Assembly (NCBI RefSeq): GCF_019175285.1
Contig: NC_056523.1
Span: 120,200,513-120,264,512, forward strand
Length of the DNA stretch: 64,000 nucleotides
From: Sceloporus undulatus
Taxonomy: Eukaryota; Chordata; Lepidosauria; Squamata; Phrynosomatidae
Reading direction: 5' to 3'
The position numbers and the translations under genes are program-made. This document shows positions 1-12,356 of the stretch, one piece after another (within the stretch, counting starts at the first letter, position 1; each line of letters begins with the position of its first letter). The notes under the pieces were generated by a model. It was not told the origin of the DNA, did not search any database, and was given only the letters and a program-made list of their open reading frames with translations.

Positions 1-410
1 GTCAGCTCAGGAAGGGAGACTATTGTGCAGCGGGGTGGGTGGTACACCAACAGAATCCCTATTCTGTCCTGGCCACCCACCTTTAAATAAACACACTCAA
101 AATCTGTAGACTGTGTGAGGGGGCATCTGGTCAGGGGGATGGAATCACAATAGACTACTGCAACTCCCCGCCCCCCAGGCCTTGCCTGCTGCTGCACAGA
201 GAAACCTGATGGGCAAAGCTGAGAGAGATTGACTCCTCCAGTCTCATCCAACCAGGTTTCGGTTATACATGTCAAGTCAGATTGTTCTTCCAGGATCAGG
301 TCCTGAATGGCAGCTGTTTTACCATTCACTGATCTGGCATTCAGCAGCAGCAGCTTCAACCCAGGGAGACTGTTACCAAGGCTATTCATACTATTTGGAT
401 GGGGAGACAG
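1..410 (-). mobile_element. L2/CR1-type LINE remnant, endonuclease domain
   Basis: Translating the minus strand gives a recognisable apurinic-type endonuclease stretch of a non-LTR retrotransposon. It includes the block LLLLNARSVNGK, then a segment containing ITETWLDE (the catalytic-glutamate region), then a downstream RIGILLVYHPP segment. The fragment sits in HMMR intron 7 and runs off the left edge, so its 3' side is not visible. It has decayed and is not expected to be active. Whether it is L2-like or another CR1-group clade cannot be settled by eye. Confidence 0.75.
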
Positions 411-465
411 CTTGTTGTTCCTGCAATAAGAACTGAAAAAATGCACACAGCAAAGAATACATTTA

Positions 466-853
466 CCGTATATACTTGACTATAAGTTGACCTCATATAT
501 AAGTTGAGGGTAAGTTTTGGGGGCAAAATTATGGATTTTGATGACCTGTGGATAAGTCAAGGGTAAGACTTAGGGGCATATAGTAAAGGAGCTGAAGGAT
601 GAAGCAAAGCAAAACAATGTCAAAGAATTTACAAAATTCCAGCAGACATAACTCTTTGTGCTCAGTCTTAAGGCTGGATGGATGAGAGAGTAGAGGGAGT
701 CAGATTATACTCTTGCTTTTCACTAGGGGATGGTTTCTTCATTTAAATAAGACATAAGGTACAGTACTTGCATTGACCCATGGATAAGTCGATTCAGGTT
801 TTTGGGTCAATTTTTTGACCTAAATTTCTAGACTTATACATGAGTATATACAG
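466..853. mobile_element. Tc1/mariner-type non-autonomous element (GTATATACTC family), copy 1
   Basis: Inverted ends read CCGTATATACTTGACTATAAG on the left and, on the reverse strand, CTGTATATACTCATG on the right. Both are flanked by TA, the target duplication typical of Tc1/mariner. The interior repeats 'ataagt(t/c)ga' motifs and has no coding capacity. Two more copies occur in this window, at 50678-51650 and from 63399 to the right edge. Confidence 0.65.
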
Positions 854-1368
854 TAAGAAGTGGGTCTTACATTAATACTATTGTGCATAATCATATTTCC
901 CCCTACAATATAAGGTGAATCAAGGTTATTGTTCTTACCATATATCAGATTACATTAGGGCAGTGGAAAGAATTATAGGGCCTTCAAGATCATGTCTGAT
1001 TGCAACTTCAACGTCAAGCATTGCTTACTAATGTACCTGCTGGGAAACCAGTCAAACAACATCTGAAGACTATATGATCCCCACGCTTGCAGTAGGGGAA
1101 CAATAGAGCGAGTACCAAATCAGCAAACATAAGTTCATACAGTATGAGCATAAGCCCATACATTTACTTGTCATTATCCTCTCCCAACTCACAATCCAAG
1201 CCTGAAACATTCAATGAAAAAAAACAATCCTTCAGTTTCAAAAGGTGGCTGAGAAAGTAACACATGGCTATTTCACAAAGTAAGGACAATTAACCACATT
1301 TATCTTTGCCTTCATTATACTGAAGTTAACACAAGAATTAACAGTTGAAAATGTGTTGTTTGACTTAC

Positions 1369-1469
1369 AGTTGTTCTTCCAGCTGTGCTACTTTTTCTTT
1401 TGAATGTTCCAAGGTTCCTTGGGTTACATTAAGTTTAGAGTCCATGTCTTTCTGCTTAACAAAGGTGAC
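1369..1469 (-). CDS. HMMR: HMMR exon 7 (last one visible)
   Basis: This exon encodes a coiled-coil segment running from [17 protein letters not shown] to [11 protein letters not shown], which parallels the human stretch ending in KIAQLEGKL. The acceptor is TTTTCAG and the donor CT|GTAAGT. It is 101 bp and enters in phase 0, so it leaves two bases for the next exon, which is not in the window. Confidence 0.88.
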
Positions 1470-4400
1470 CTGAAAACCCATAGTCAGAACCACTGAGTTA
1501 TGACATTTTCTTTTATTTATTTAAAATATTCACACACTATCCTTCACAGAAATTGGACCTCAGGGCAGCACACATTTAAATTCTTATATCAGAATTTAGA
1601 AGATGATTGGATCATTGAATCTGCCCTTATGCAAACTTTATTTAGCCAGGAAGAAATTTATATACAGCAGAACAGCATGGGTTACCTGTGATTTACCCAG
1701 TATCAGCTGAACTCCTGCCTCATCAATTTGAAATTGTGCCATGTAGAGATTCACAAGGAAAAAACAGAGGTTCTAGCATGTCAGCATTGACTCCTACCAT
1801 CTGCCACACTGAACATGTAGCTAGATATACTGTAGCAGAAACTCATCGAAATCAGCAGTAGCTGCACTGTAACTTCTCTCCCTAATATTTTCACTGCTCT
1901 TTGTGTTGCTCTTTGAATGTTTTTAAATCTATTATTTTTAACTGCTTCAAATTATTGTTATGTGTGCTTCTCATGTGATCCTCTCAGATTTTGTGAAATC
2001 AAAACACTATACAGATATTATAAAAAGAAAGATAACCTCACCCTCTTTGCATTCAGCCGATTCCTGAGCTTCATTAACTCTACCAATAGACTGCTCACTT
2101 TTTTCTGTGCCCCATCTTCAAAACACTTAAATGGCAAGGAGGGAGAGAGAGACAGAGAGTGAGGGATGTGGTGGGATGGGGAAAGTTTTGCTTTCAAATT
2201 TCTATCTGACCAAATCATTCCAGAAACCACCCTGAAGATAAGGTAGCCAAGAACCAACAAGCCAATGATAATATTTTTCAGTTCACTGATTTCAGTGTGG
2301 GAGAATTAAGAGGTTAGGTCCCATGGTGTCCAGTGAAATTAATTCCCAAGTTATTTATGTGGGACTGACAAATTAAACATTTGCTCATAATATAAAAAAG
2401 TATCTGCATCTTATGCCATTTTTTAAAAGCCGGACGGCTCCGAATGATAGAAATGATATAGAAATCTTCACCTTGAAACTCAGCATTAAAAGGAAGCATG
2501 GACCCTACTTGAGTTTGTCACTGTCTATGATTACACTATGGAATGAACTGCTACTTTCAGAAGTAACTAGTTATGCTACCTTTACAAATAGACAAACACC
2601 ACAGAAGACCCAAAGACCTTATATACCTTTGTTTTGAGCAATTCATTGGTCTTGCTCAACTCCAGAAGCTGTTTTTCCAGAGAAGCAACATTTGCCAGAA
2701 GAGAAGTTTTCTCTCTCAGTATAGCACATAGCTTTGATTCAGATTTCTCAAGGTCTTCCTCCAGGGCTTGCAGCCTTCTATCCTGTTGTCCTCGTTCTGC
2801 AATTAGCACACGTATCTACAATATGCATGAAGGTATTAAATGAACTGATAGAGGGTAAATGATCCCAGACATTCTATTTTGTGTCCCATGTGCATAATAG
2901 CATGTACCACCGAGTTTAAATACTACTGCTAATCCAACTAAATTAGACTCATTCAATCAACTGCTGAAAGGCAAAACATTTATTATGTAAGTCCTATGTT
3001 TTCAAAGAAATATAAGAAGTGAAACGAAGAATCAAGAGAGACTAAAACATTTTGACAAGTGCAGCAATAATGCTACAAGAATTCAGTATGAACACCAGCC
3101 TGTGAGTTATCCATGTATCCTGCTGAGGGAAATGCCTCTTCTGATACAAAAAAATTGTTATTATTTTATGCATCACTTGAAAGTCTGGGGAGAAAGGGAA
3201 TACTGGGAGAATATAGTGTACTCTAAGGTCTAGTATATTGTGTCACTGTCTATGAGAAGGAAAAGTTGATTAAGAGAAGGTAAAGTTGATTATGAGAAGG
3301 TAAGTTGATTAAGCTTGAATACAGTTTTAAAACTAGAAAACAAAAATCAGACAACTATTATATAGATATTGTTAAAGAACTAAAATTTTGATATTCTCCA
3401 CTAGATTGTTAAAGTTAATTGCTAGCCTCATTAAAGAAGATAGTGGTGCAAATACCTCTTTTTCCAGCTCCTTTTGGTTTTTCATATCTTTCAGGACAGT
3501 CAAATCCTTTTTAGCCTTCATTCCACAATTACTTGGCTTTGAGTGCAAGAAGCAGAGAAACCAGATTAAGGTTAAAAACCAGAAAATAATTTTTGTTTTC
3601 AGGCATATTTCAGGAAAGCAACATTTAAAAGTATAAACTCAGTTTATCTGGAAGGAGATTTGACACTTGCAGCTAGAAATACTATACAGTGGTACCCCGG
3701 GATACGAATTGATCGCGTTACGAAATTTCCGGGATACGAAAAAGTTCCATTGGAAAAAACTGTTCCGGGATACGAAGGTTTTTTCGGGTTACGAATTTTT
3801 TTTCGGCGCGAAATTCAAACGCGCGGCTTGCCAGCGCTAACGGAAAGCCCTTTTCGGCTTGCGAAATGCATTGGGTTACGAACGCCGCGGCGGAACGAAT
3901 TAATTTCGTAACCCGAGGGAGCACTGTATTTCTAAATACCAGGCTTACATCCACAGGGATATCTAACAGTTATACCAGTGTCACTTTGCTGAAAATCCAC
4001 AGAAGAATAATTCCACAAAATTTAAATGTGGCAGTTATCTTGTTTCAATTAGAACTGTGAGTTTGAGTATTGTCTACATCCATATTAATAACCCAAGACA
4101 GTTGTTAGTATGGGTTTTATCTTCCCATATTTGCCTAACAGATTACTATACTAACAGAATGATTTAGGTCTTATCAGAGCTTGGGAAATTATGTTTAAAA
4201 CGTATTAAATGTTAATTTTCCGAAGTAGTAGTGTATTTATTTGTACCCTGCTTTATGCACAGCATCTTACAATTTAAAATAATACAATGAAAAACATACA
4301 AAAATCATTAAAATAGAATTAAACTATTACAGTATCAGAACAAATCACACAATAAAATAATAAAATGCCATTAAATGACATAAAAGCTCTTTTAAAAGTT

Positions 4401-7400
4401 CAGTTTAAAACAATAACAACACACCCTATCCTGTTCTTTAAAAACTCTGTCTTAAAAGCCTGTCTGAATAAAAGGGATGATAGAAGAAGAACAAGGAGGC
4501 GGTCATCCTGGCCTCCCTGGGAAGACAGTGCCAGAATCTAGGGGCAGCCACTGAGAAAGCCCACTCTTATGTCCCTACCAATTGTATTTGTGATGGTGGT
4601 AGGACTGAGAGAATCTCCTGATGATCTCAGAGCCTAGGCTGGCTCATGAAGGAAGGCACAGGATGCTTGGTTAGTGCTACCTGTTATTTGGTGTTGTATT
4701 GCTATTAATGTATTACCTTTAAAACTATTTTTTTTTGCAAATACAAAATTAGCCCCCCAAAATCCTTACCTTCAAAAGAACATTTAAGATGCAATGAACA
4801 GATTCAAGTCACTTAAAACTAAATCAACAACTACGTTACCAGTTCTCATATTACTTTTTTAAAAAAATTGTAATGTTTCTATGAATTGATGTCTATGTTG
4901 GACAATGAAAAAAGCTAAACATGATAAAAAACATAAACTCATTCTAAACGTAGTGTGGGAGGAGAGTATTACAGGGACTATAGACTGCCAAGACAAATGA
5001 AGGAGTCTGACAGCAAATCAATCCTGAATATTCACTAGAAGCCAAAATCACTCAAGTGTGTGATAGCCGCAGCTTATATCATGAGAAAAGGTGACTCATT
5101 GGAGAAGGCAATAATGCTGGGAAAAGTTGAAGGTAGCAGGCAAAGAGGAAGACTGTATTATAGATGGAATGACTTTTGAAAAAATGAACTCATGGCTTTG
5201 CATTTGGAAGAGTTAAGCAGGGCTTTTACTACAGGATGAATTTCCCTTATCTGATATGCTTGGACCAGAAGTGGTTTGGGTTTTAGATTATTTTGGATTT
5301 ACGAATGTTTGCATATACATACATAATATATCTTGGTATCATAATATGATATCTTTCATACATACATACATACATAATATGATATCTTGGATATGGGACC
5401 CAAGTCTAAACACAAAATTCATTTATGTTTCATACACACCTCATACACATAGCCTGAAGTTCATGAAACAAAGTTTGTGTACACTGAACCATCAGAAAAC
5501 ATAGGTGTTATAATCTTAGCCACGCATGAAGAAAGTTTTGGGTTTTGGAATATTTTGGTATTCCGGATAAGGGAGACTCAACCTGTAACAGGGACTTTTG
5601 GAATTCTCTCATTCATAGGATCATCATAAATCAAAGCCAACTTGATAACACAGAATAATAACAACATCAGCATGTTACACATAACTTCCATCCTCTGGCT
5701 GTTATCCATTATATTTCAACATATGTTACAAACTTCTCTTTAGGGACAAATGATCTCTTGTCTCTTTGTCAAATTGGCATGGTTATCAAATAATAATAGC
5801 TTTCAGTGATGACAAAGAAAAGTGCCGAGAAGGAATAGCCATAATATGAATACTACCCTTGACCGCTGAGCTGGGAGTTTTCTTCCATTTGCTGGGGAAG
5901 ATGTTGGTTTTATATTACTGGGAATCTGCTGGTTTCCAGCATCCCCTATGAAAGGAAAGAAGCAAATATGTGAGACATTTAGTTATCCATCATGAAAATG
6001 CTTTCAACAGATTATATTTTTAGTTGTTGATCCTATAGTCTTAGATGGGAAATGTGAGATGTACATTATCTGTTTAACTCTCTGCTTATAAAGAGACAAT
6101 TACAAGAATTGTTTATGTCTCATATTACAGCTAAATTAACAGGTCACCAAAATTTTAAGAAGTGTTACCTAGTTGAAGACACAGATTTAAATCCAACTGC
6201 TAGTCCCAACCAAAGTAGACCATTAAATCAATTGCTTAATGGCAAGTCAACACTTCGGTAAACCATTCCCTCTTCCCCCCCCCCCCCCGCCAGTTAATCT
6301 ACTCTTGTTAGGCACAGGCAACTGAGTTTAAATAAGGAGTGAACACAGAATACACAGAACTATAATTGCTTCCCCCCCATCAGATAGAGAAATGTTTTTA
6401 TTGATTTACTTCATTATATCCCTTCTTTCTCCCAAACTGGTACCCAAGGTGGTTTGTTTGACTTGAAAGTGCATCTGTATTTGGAAGTGAGACACTTGTG
6501 CACAACAGACCTTTGAAAATTAAAAAAGTGGGCCACATACAAGCCACAAGCTCATCTTCAATAGCATTCCGTATAAGAAGGTTAAAAGTTTGATATTATT
6601 TGTACAGTACTGTACAAATTCATGCTTTTTATCTTGCTTTTCCACTAGGAAGCAACACTCAATGTAGCTAACAATAATTAAAAACCAGAGGAAAGAGAAA
6701 TGAAAAGCAACAGACCATAAAATAATTAAAATTATATTAATCAACAGTTAAGATCAACAATACTCAGCAGTTTTAAAAGCCATCTGAAGAGTAGCATCTT
6801 CCAAGATTATGGAGGTGCAATGTGAAGTAAGTGTGTGTGTGTGTGTGTGTGTGTTTGTGTGTTATATTGATTGAAATTAATTGGTTCAACTATTTTTTTT
6901 AGTGTTTTAGTTGTTTTAATCACATTTTTGAATAATGTTGATGTTTAATTCCTTTTTAAATTTTGTAAATTAATATTAAGACGCTGACTCTATTGATTGC
7001 AAGATCGGCAGGTTGGCAGTTCGAGGGCCATGTGCTGCGTGATGGGGTGAGCTGCTGTCACTAGTCCCAGCTTCTGCCAGCCTAGCAGTTCGAAATTGAA
7101 GTACAGTAGATAGATAGGTACCACTTCTCCATGAGAGGGTAACAGCATTTGGTGCAGTCATGACCATCAGAGCAGTCCTCCGACAACGCTGGCTCTTCGG
7201 CTTAGAAACAGAGATGAGCACCGCCCCCCTACAGTCAGTTATGACTAGACATTCATGTCAAGGTATGACCTTTTACCTAAATTAATGTTTTAGTTGGACC
7301 TTTTAAAATTATTCTAAGCCACCGTAAATCCCATTTTAGGAGAAAGGCAAGACAAAAGTGCAATAAATAAATAATAAAAGCAGTGGGAGTGGGAACTGAT

Positions 7401-10400
7401 CAGAACTCTGAGAGAAACAGATTCCACACTCAGGAAGCCTTCTTGTATGTGTTTCAAGTGGACCAAAGCAGGTTGCAAGATCTTTTACACAGGACAGACT
7501 GTCTCCTAGGCTGCATCTGCACTGCAGAAATAATCTGGTTTGACACCATTTTAACTGCCATGGCTCATTGCTATGGAATTCTAGGATTTGCAGTTTGTTG
7601 TGGCAACAGAGCTATCTGACAGAGAAGGCTAAATGTCTCACAAAACTACAAATCCTACAATTCCATAGCATTTAGCCACAGCAATTAAAGTGATGTCAAA
7701 CTGGATTATTTCTGCAATGCGGGTGCAATCCAAATAACCAGGTCCTAAATGATTTAGAGCTGTAAAAGTTAAAACCAATATAAACCTGTTTGGCATTTGG
7801 TGAGGACACAGAAGGGAGTCTTCATAGTGGCTTCCTCCAAGTTATGGCAGGTTTGGTTTACCCCCTTTCTCTGCTCTTTCCGGCACCAGGCAAAGGCCCT
7901 TTTATTTAGGCAGGCCTTGGGCTTGTAATTTACTGTGGCAGAAGGGTCTTTATACTATATGGATAAAAGGGTGTTATACTTTTATCCATCTTATTGTATT
8001 TTAATGTGTATTTAAACTATTTCATTTATTTTTCAATATAGTTGTTTATTAAATGTTTTTATTTTTGTTTCTAAATATGTAATAAATAGGTTTTAGCTGT
8101 ACTTTAATTTGTTAGAAGTCACCTGGGTGCTATGCCCAGAGAAAGGTGGGATATAAATTAATAAATACACTTCTTAAATTGTGTCCACCTTCTTCCACCT
8201 ATCAAATAAATTTGCTGATTTACAGAACTGGACACTATATTAAGATTTAATATATGAATGTATTCAGTGAGATTTGATTGCAGGTTCATTGTACATAGGA
8301 CCGCAACCCAAGTCAGGAAGAAACATGATGATGATAAATTCATTTACAGTTGGCCCTCCACACCTGCAGCTTTGACTTCTGCAGATTTGATTATTATTAT
8401 TATTAATTAATATGTTCTCATTAGGCATCTCCAGGTCCTCCAGCATGATTCTATGATCTACTTCTGGCAGGTTTTGACAACAGAGTTGTACTGGAGGACC
8501 TGAAGATTCTTACAGAGAAGTTCTCTTAGGTAAAAAGAATAGTGTTTTTTTTTTAAATTGCGTTTTTTCCACATTCACAGGGGGTTCTTCATCCCTAGCC
8601 CCAGCAAAGGTGGAGAGACCACTGTACATGCAAACACTGCACACAGTCATGAACACAATGAAAGCTCAGAATGGAGACTCCATGCATGATGCAAAAATGC
8701 ATGAACTGGAAAGCAGAAGCATGTTCACAGTGAGGAAGCCACAAGGACATGCAAGGAGCTGCCGATTATATTTGCCATTTGTAGCTTGCTTACTCACCTG
8801 TTTGTATTCTGAACCGTTCTGACTTGTCGAAAGATACAGGTCCTTTAGAGGGATCTGAAGTTTTGATATCATAAGAACCTGGAGGTGGGGCACAAGCTAG
8901 ATAGGATGGGCAGGGGTGTGAAGCATAATCAGAATCAAAGCCCCAGTGATGAAAACCAAATTTTTTTAACAGTTTCAGTGGTTTACACATGACAGCAAAG
9001 ACATAAGAAACATGTATACAGTTTACACTCTAATAACGTGAGCACAGGATGACCAGCTGTCAAGCAAAGGAGGACAAAGCACTGCAAAATGCAGGACATT
9101 CAAGAAAAAAGTTGGGCATTACCAAACAAAAGCTAAAAACACTCATATAAATGTAAATTCATGTTTCTTGGTCAAATTAGAGGACATTTTGAAATCCCTG
9201 CTGGACAAAAGGGTGAAATGTACATCTGACCACCCTGGGTGGGCACCAGCCAAATGCCACTTACTGGGCGGGTGCTTTCAATAAGCAACAGAAAGTCCCC
9301 TTGTATCAAGACAGCCAGTTTGTGTAGCCCAGTACTGCTATTTTGACTGGGGGTGGCAAGGGTCTAAGATGGACATCTTTGCATTCACTTACTGCCTAGT
9401 TCTACAAAACAAGACATTGAATGGTTCCCAAACTTTTTCTTCCAGATGTTTTGGACTTCAGCTCCCAGAGTTCCTGACTGTTGGCCAAGTTGACTGAGGC
9501 TTTTGGGAGTTGAAGTCCAAAACACTTGGAGGGCCAAAGTTAGGGAATCACTGCAAAGGGAAAAGCATGTGCTTTGTCAATGAACAATTGTCCTTCCTCA
9601 GTATATCTATGTCCCATTATCCTTAACAGTGATCAGCCAGTTCAGGAAAGCAGCCCAAAACAGCCTATTTTTGAAACAGCCAACGCAGAAAATCTCATAG
9701 AATCATAGAGTTGGAAGAGACCACTAGGGCCATCCAGTCCAACCCCCTGCCATGCAGGAAATCACAACCAAAGCATCCCCGACAGATGGCCATCCAGCCT
9801 CTGGTTTGAAGACCTCCAAGGAGGGAGACTCCACTACACTCCGGAGGGAGTGTTTTCCACTGTCAAACAGCCCTTACTGTCAGGAAGTTCCTCCTAATGT
9901 TGAGGTGGAATCTCTGTTCCTGTAGCTTGCATCCATTGCTCTGTGTCCTGTTCTCTGGATCAGCAGAAAACAAGCTTGCTCCCTCCTCAATATGACATCC
10001 CTTCAAATATTTAAATAGGGCTATCATATCACCTCTTAACCTTCTCTTCTCCAGGCTAAACATCCCCAACTCCCTAAGTCGTTCCTCATAGGGCATGGTT
10101 TCCAGACCTTTCAACATGTTAGTCGCCCTCCTTTGGACACGCTCGTTTCTCAATGTCCTTTTTGAATTGTGGTGCCCAGAACTGGACACAGTATTCTAGG
10201 TGGGGCCTGACCAAAGCAGAATAGAGTGGCACTATGACTTCCCTTGATCTAGACACTAAATTTCTATTGATGCAGTCTAAAATCGCATTGGCCTTGTTAG
10301 CTGCTGCATCGCACTGTTGACTCATGTTCAACTTATGGTCTACTTGAACACTTAGATCCCTTTCACATGTAGTTTCATTCAGCCAGGTGTCCCCCATCCT

Positions 10401-12303
10401 ATATCTGTGCATTTCATTTTTCTACCCAAAGTGCAGTATCTTACATTTCTCTGTGTTGAATTTCATTTTGTTAGCTGTGGCCCAGCTTTCTAGTCTATTC
10501 AGGTCATTTTGAATCTTGATCCTGTCCTCTGGAGTATTAGCTATTCCTCCTAATTTGGTGTCATCTGCAAATTTGATAAGTATGCCACCAATTCTGTCCT
10601 CCAAGTCATTAATAAAGATGTTGAATAGCAGTGGTCCCAGTATCTAAAAGAAGAGCAGCAAAAGGGTACACTGCAAGAGGAACAGACCCAGGCGTTTATC
10701 AGATGAGGTTTCTGCAGGGGCTTTTGCAGATTGGGCCATTTGGATTGACGTGATAACAAGAATTTATTTTCATACCTGGACGCTGTTACGTGACCCCTCC
10801 GGACTGACAGGGAATTGAATTGAAGGAAGTCACGTGATGCGGATTCAGGGAAAGCGGAGTGAGTGCAAATGGTAGTTCCACACCGGTGCAGACCATGGGG
10901 GATTCAATGATTTGAATTGGGACCCTTCCGCATGCCCAGTGGGGCCCTGAAGGCATCCTGAACCTTTGCACTTCCGGGGGCAAGAAGGGAGCCTGCCTCC
11001 ACTTTCATGCAAATGTTAGCCTCATGTCAATGACAGCTGCCCCTTTTTTCCCATCCCTGGCAGCGAAATTCAAAGGATCCATGTCAGAGCCCCATCCTCC
11101 TGTCATTCAGTTGCCTTCTCTTAGGTTGCACCCACACTGGGGAGATAATTCAGTTTAACTCCAGTTTAACTGTCCTGGCTCAATGCTATGGAATTCTGGG
11201 AGTTCTCTCCTTCCCTTTGTAGCAGTTGCCATTCCCTCCCCTTCATCCGAGGAGGAGGAGAGGAAAGAGCCGAAGGAGGAATGCAAAGGGGGGAAATCTG
11301 ACACAGTGGAAAGGACTGCTTCAGGTTGTGGCCGGCTCTCCTTCGTTGGAGGTTTTAAAAAGGGGGTCATTTCAGGGCAGGGCAGGGGAGCACAGCAAAG
11401 CAGGGACCTTTCCCTTTGGCTTTTATTTTTTTTAAATTATTTTTCTCTGGCAATGCAATATTTTTTGCCATGGATAGATAGATCTATATTGAGATAGAAA
11501 GTGGCTAGCTGCTTGGAATGAATTGCTGCAATGCAATCCGAAGGAATGTTTCAATCCAAAGGGATGTTGCAATCCAAATGTTAAAATGTTTCTCTGTCCA
11601 ATTTGGCATATTGTCAAATTGATACAGTTTTTGCTATTGTCTCTAAGGAAATTTGAGGATTGCCTAGGGAAAGAAAAAAATTGCATCCTTTTCTGGCATT
11701 CCGAGGTGAGGAATTATTATTATTGTTATCATTACTATTATTATTACCTGTGTATGAGGCATTCTGGGGTGGCAAGGGAGTGGGATACAGGGTACAGAGA
11801 TGGCACTAGCTTGCATTTTGGGATTGAACATGGGGCCAAGGGCAGACCCAAATGACCACAACACAAGCACACACACACCAGAGATTTTTAATCTGCTGAC
11901 AGAATCTGCACATTCTGGTGTCTGGCTCTAAAAAAAAGGAGGGGGATGCCCCAATGGGGGCTGCAAATGTCACCTCCTGGAACTTAAGAGCCTTTATTAT
12001 TGTTGTTGTTATTATTATTATTAGTGTTATATGCCTGCACTGCATTTCCCTTTTATTACCAATTGATTCCACGAGTCTACTTTAGTTGAAACTGACAGGT
12101 CACACTCTCTCAGCCTCAGTGACCTGTCAGCAGGAGGAAAGGGGTCAGGTCAGGTCCAGCCAAAGGCAGGGCATGAAGGGAGCTCCCATCAGGCACCTTC
12201 CCCCTCCCTTTGTGTGTCTGTATGTATGTATGTATGAGTGTGTGTGTATGTGAAACAGATGAGAATGACAGGAGGATAGATGTAGATATAGGTGTGGCTG
12301 AAA

Positions 12304-12356
<53 letters not shown>

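Noticed and set aside
1500-1691. Additional HMMR exons or small genes in intronic frames (1500-1691, 1917-2162, 3388-3636)
   Set aside because: They are on the wrong strand or overlap real minus-strand exons in antisense; no conserved residues.
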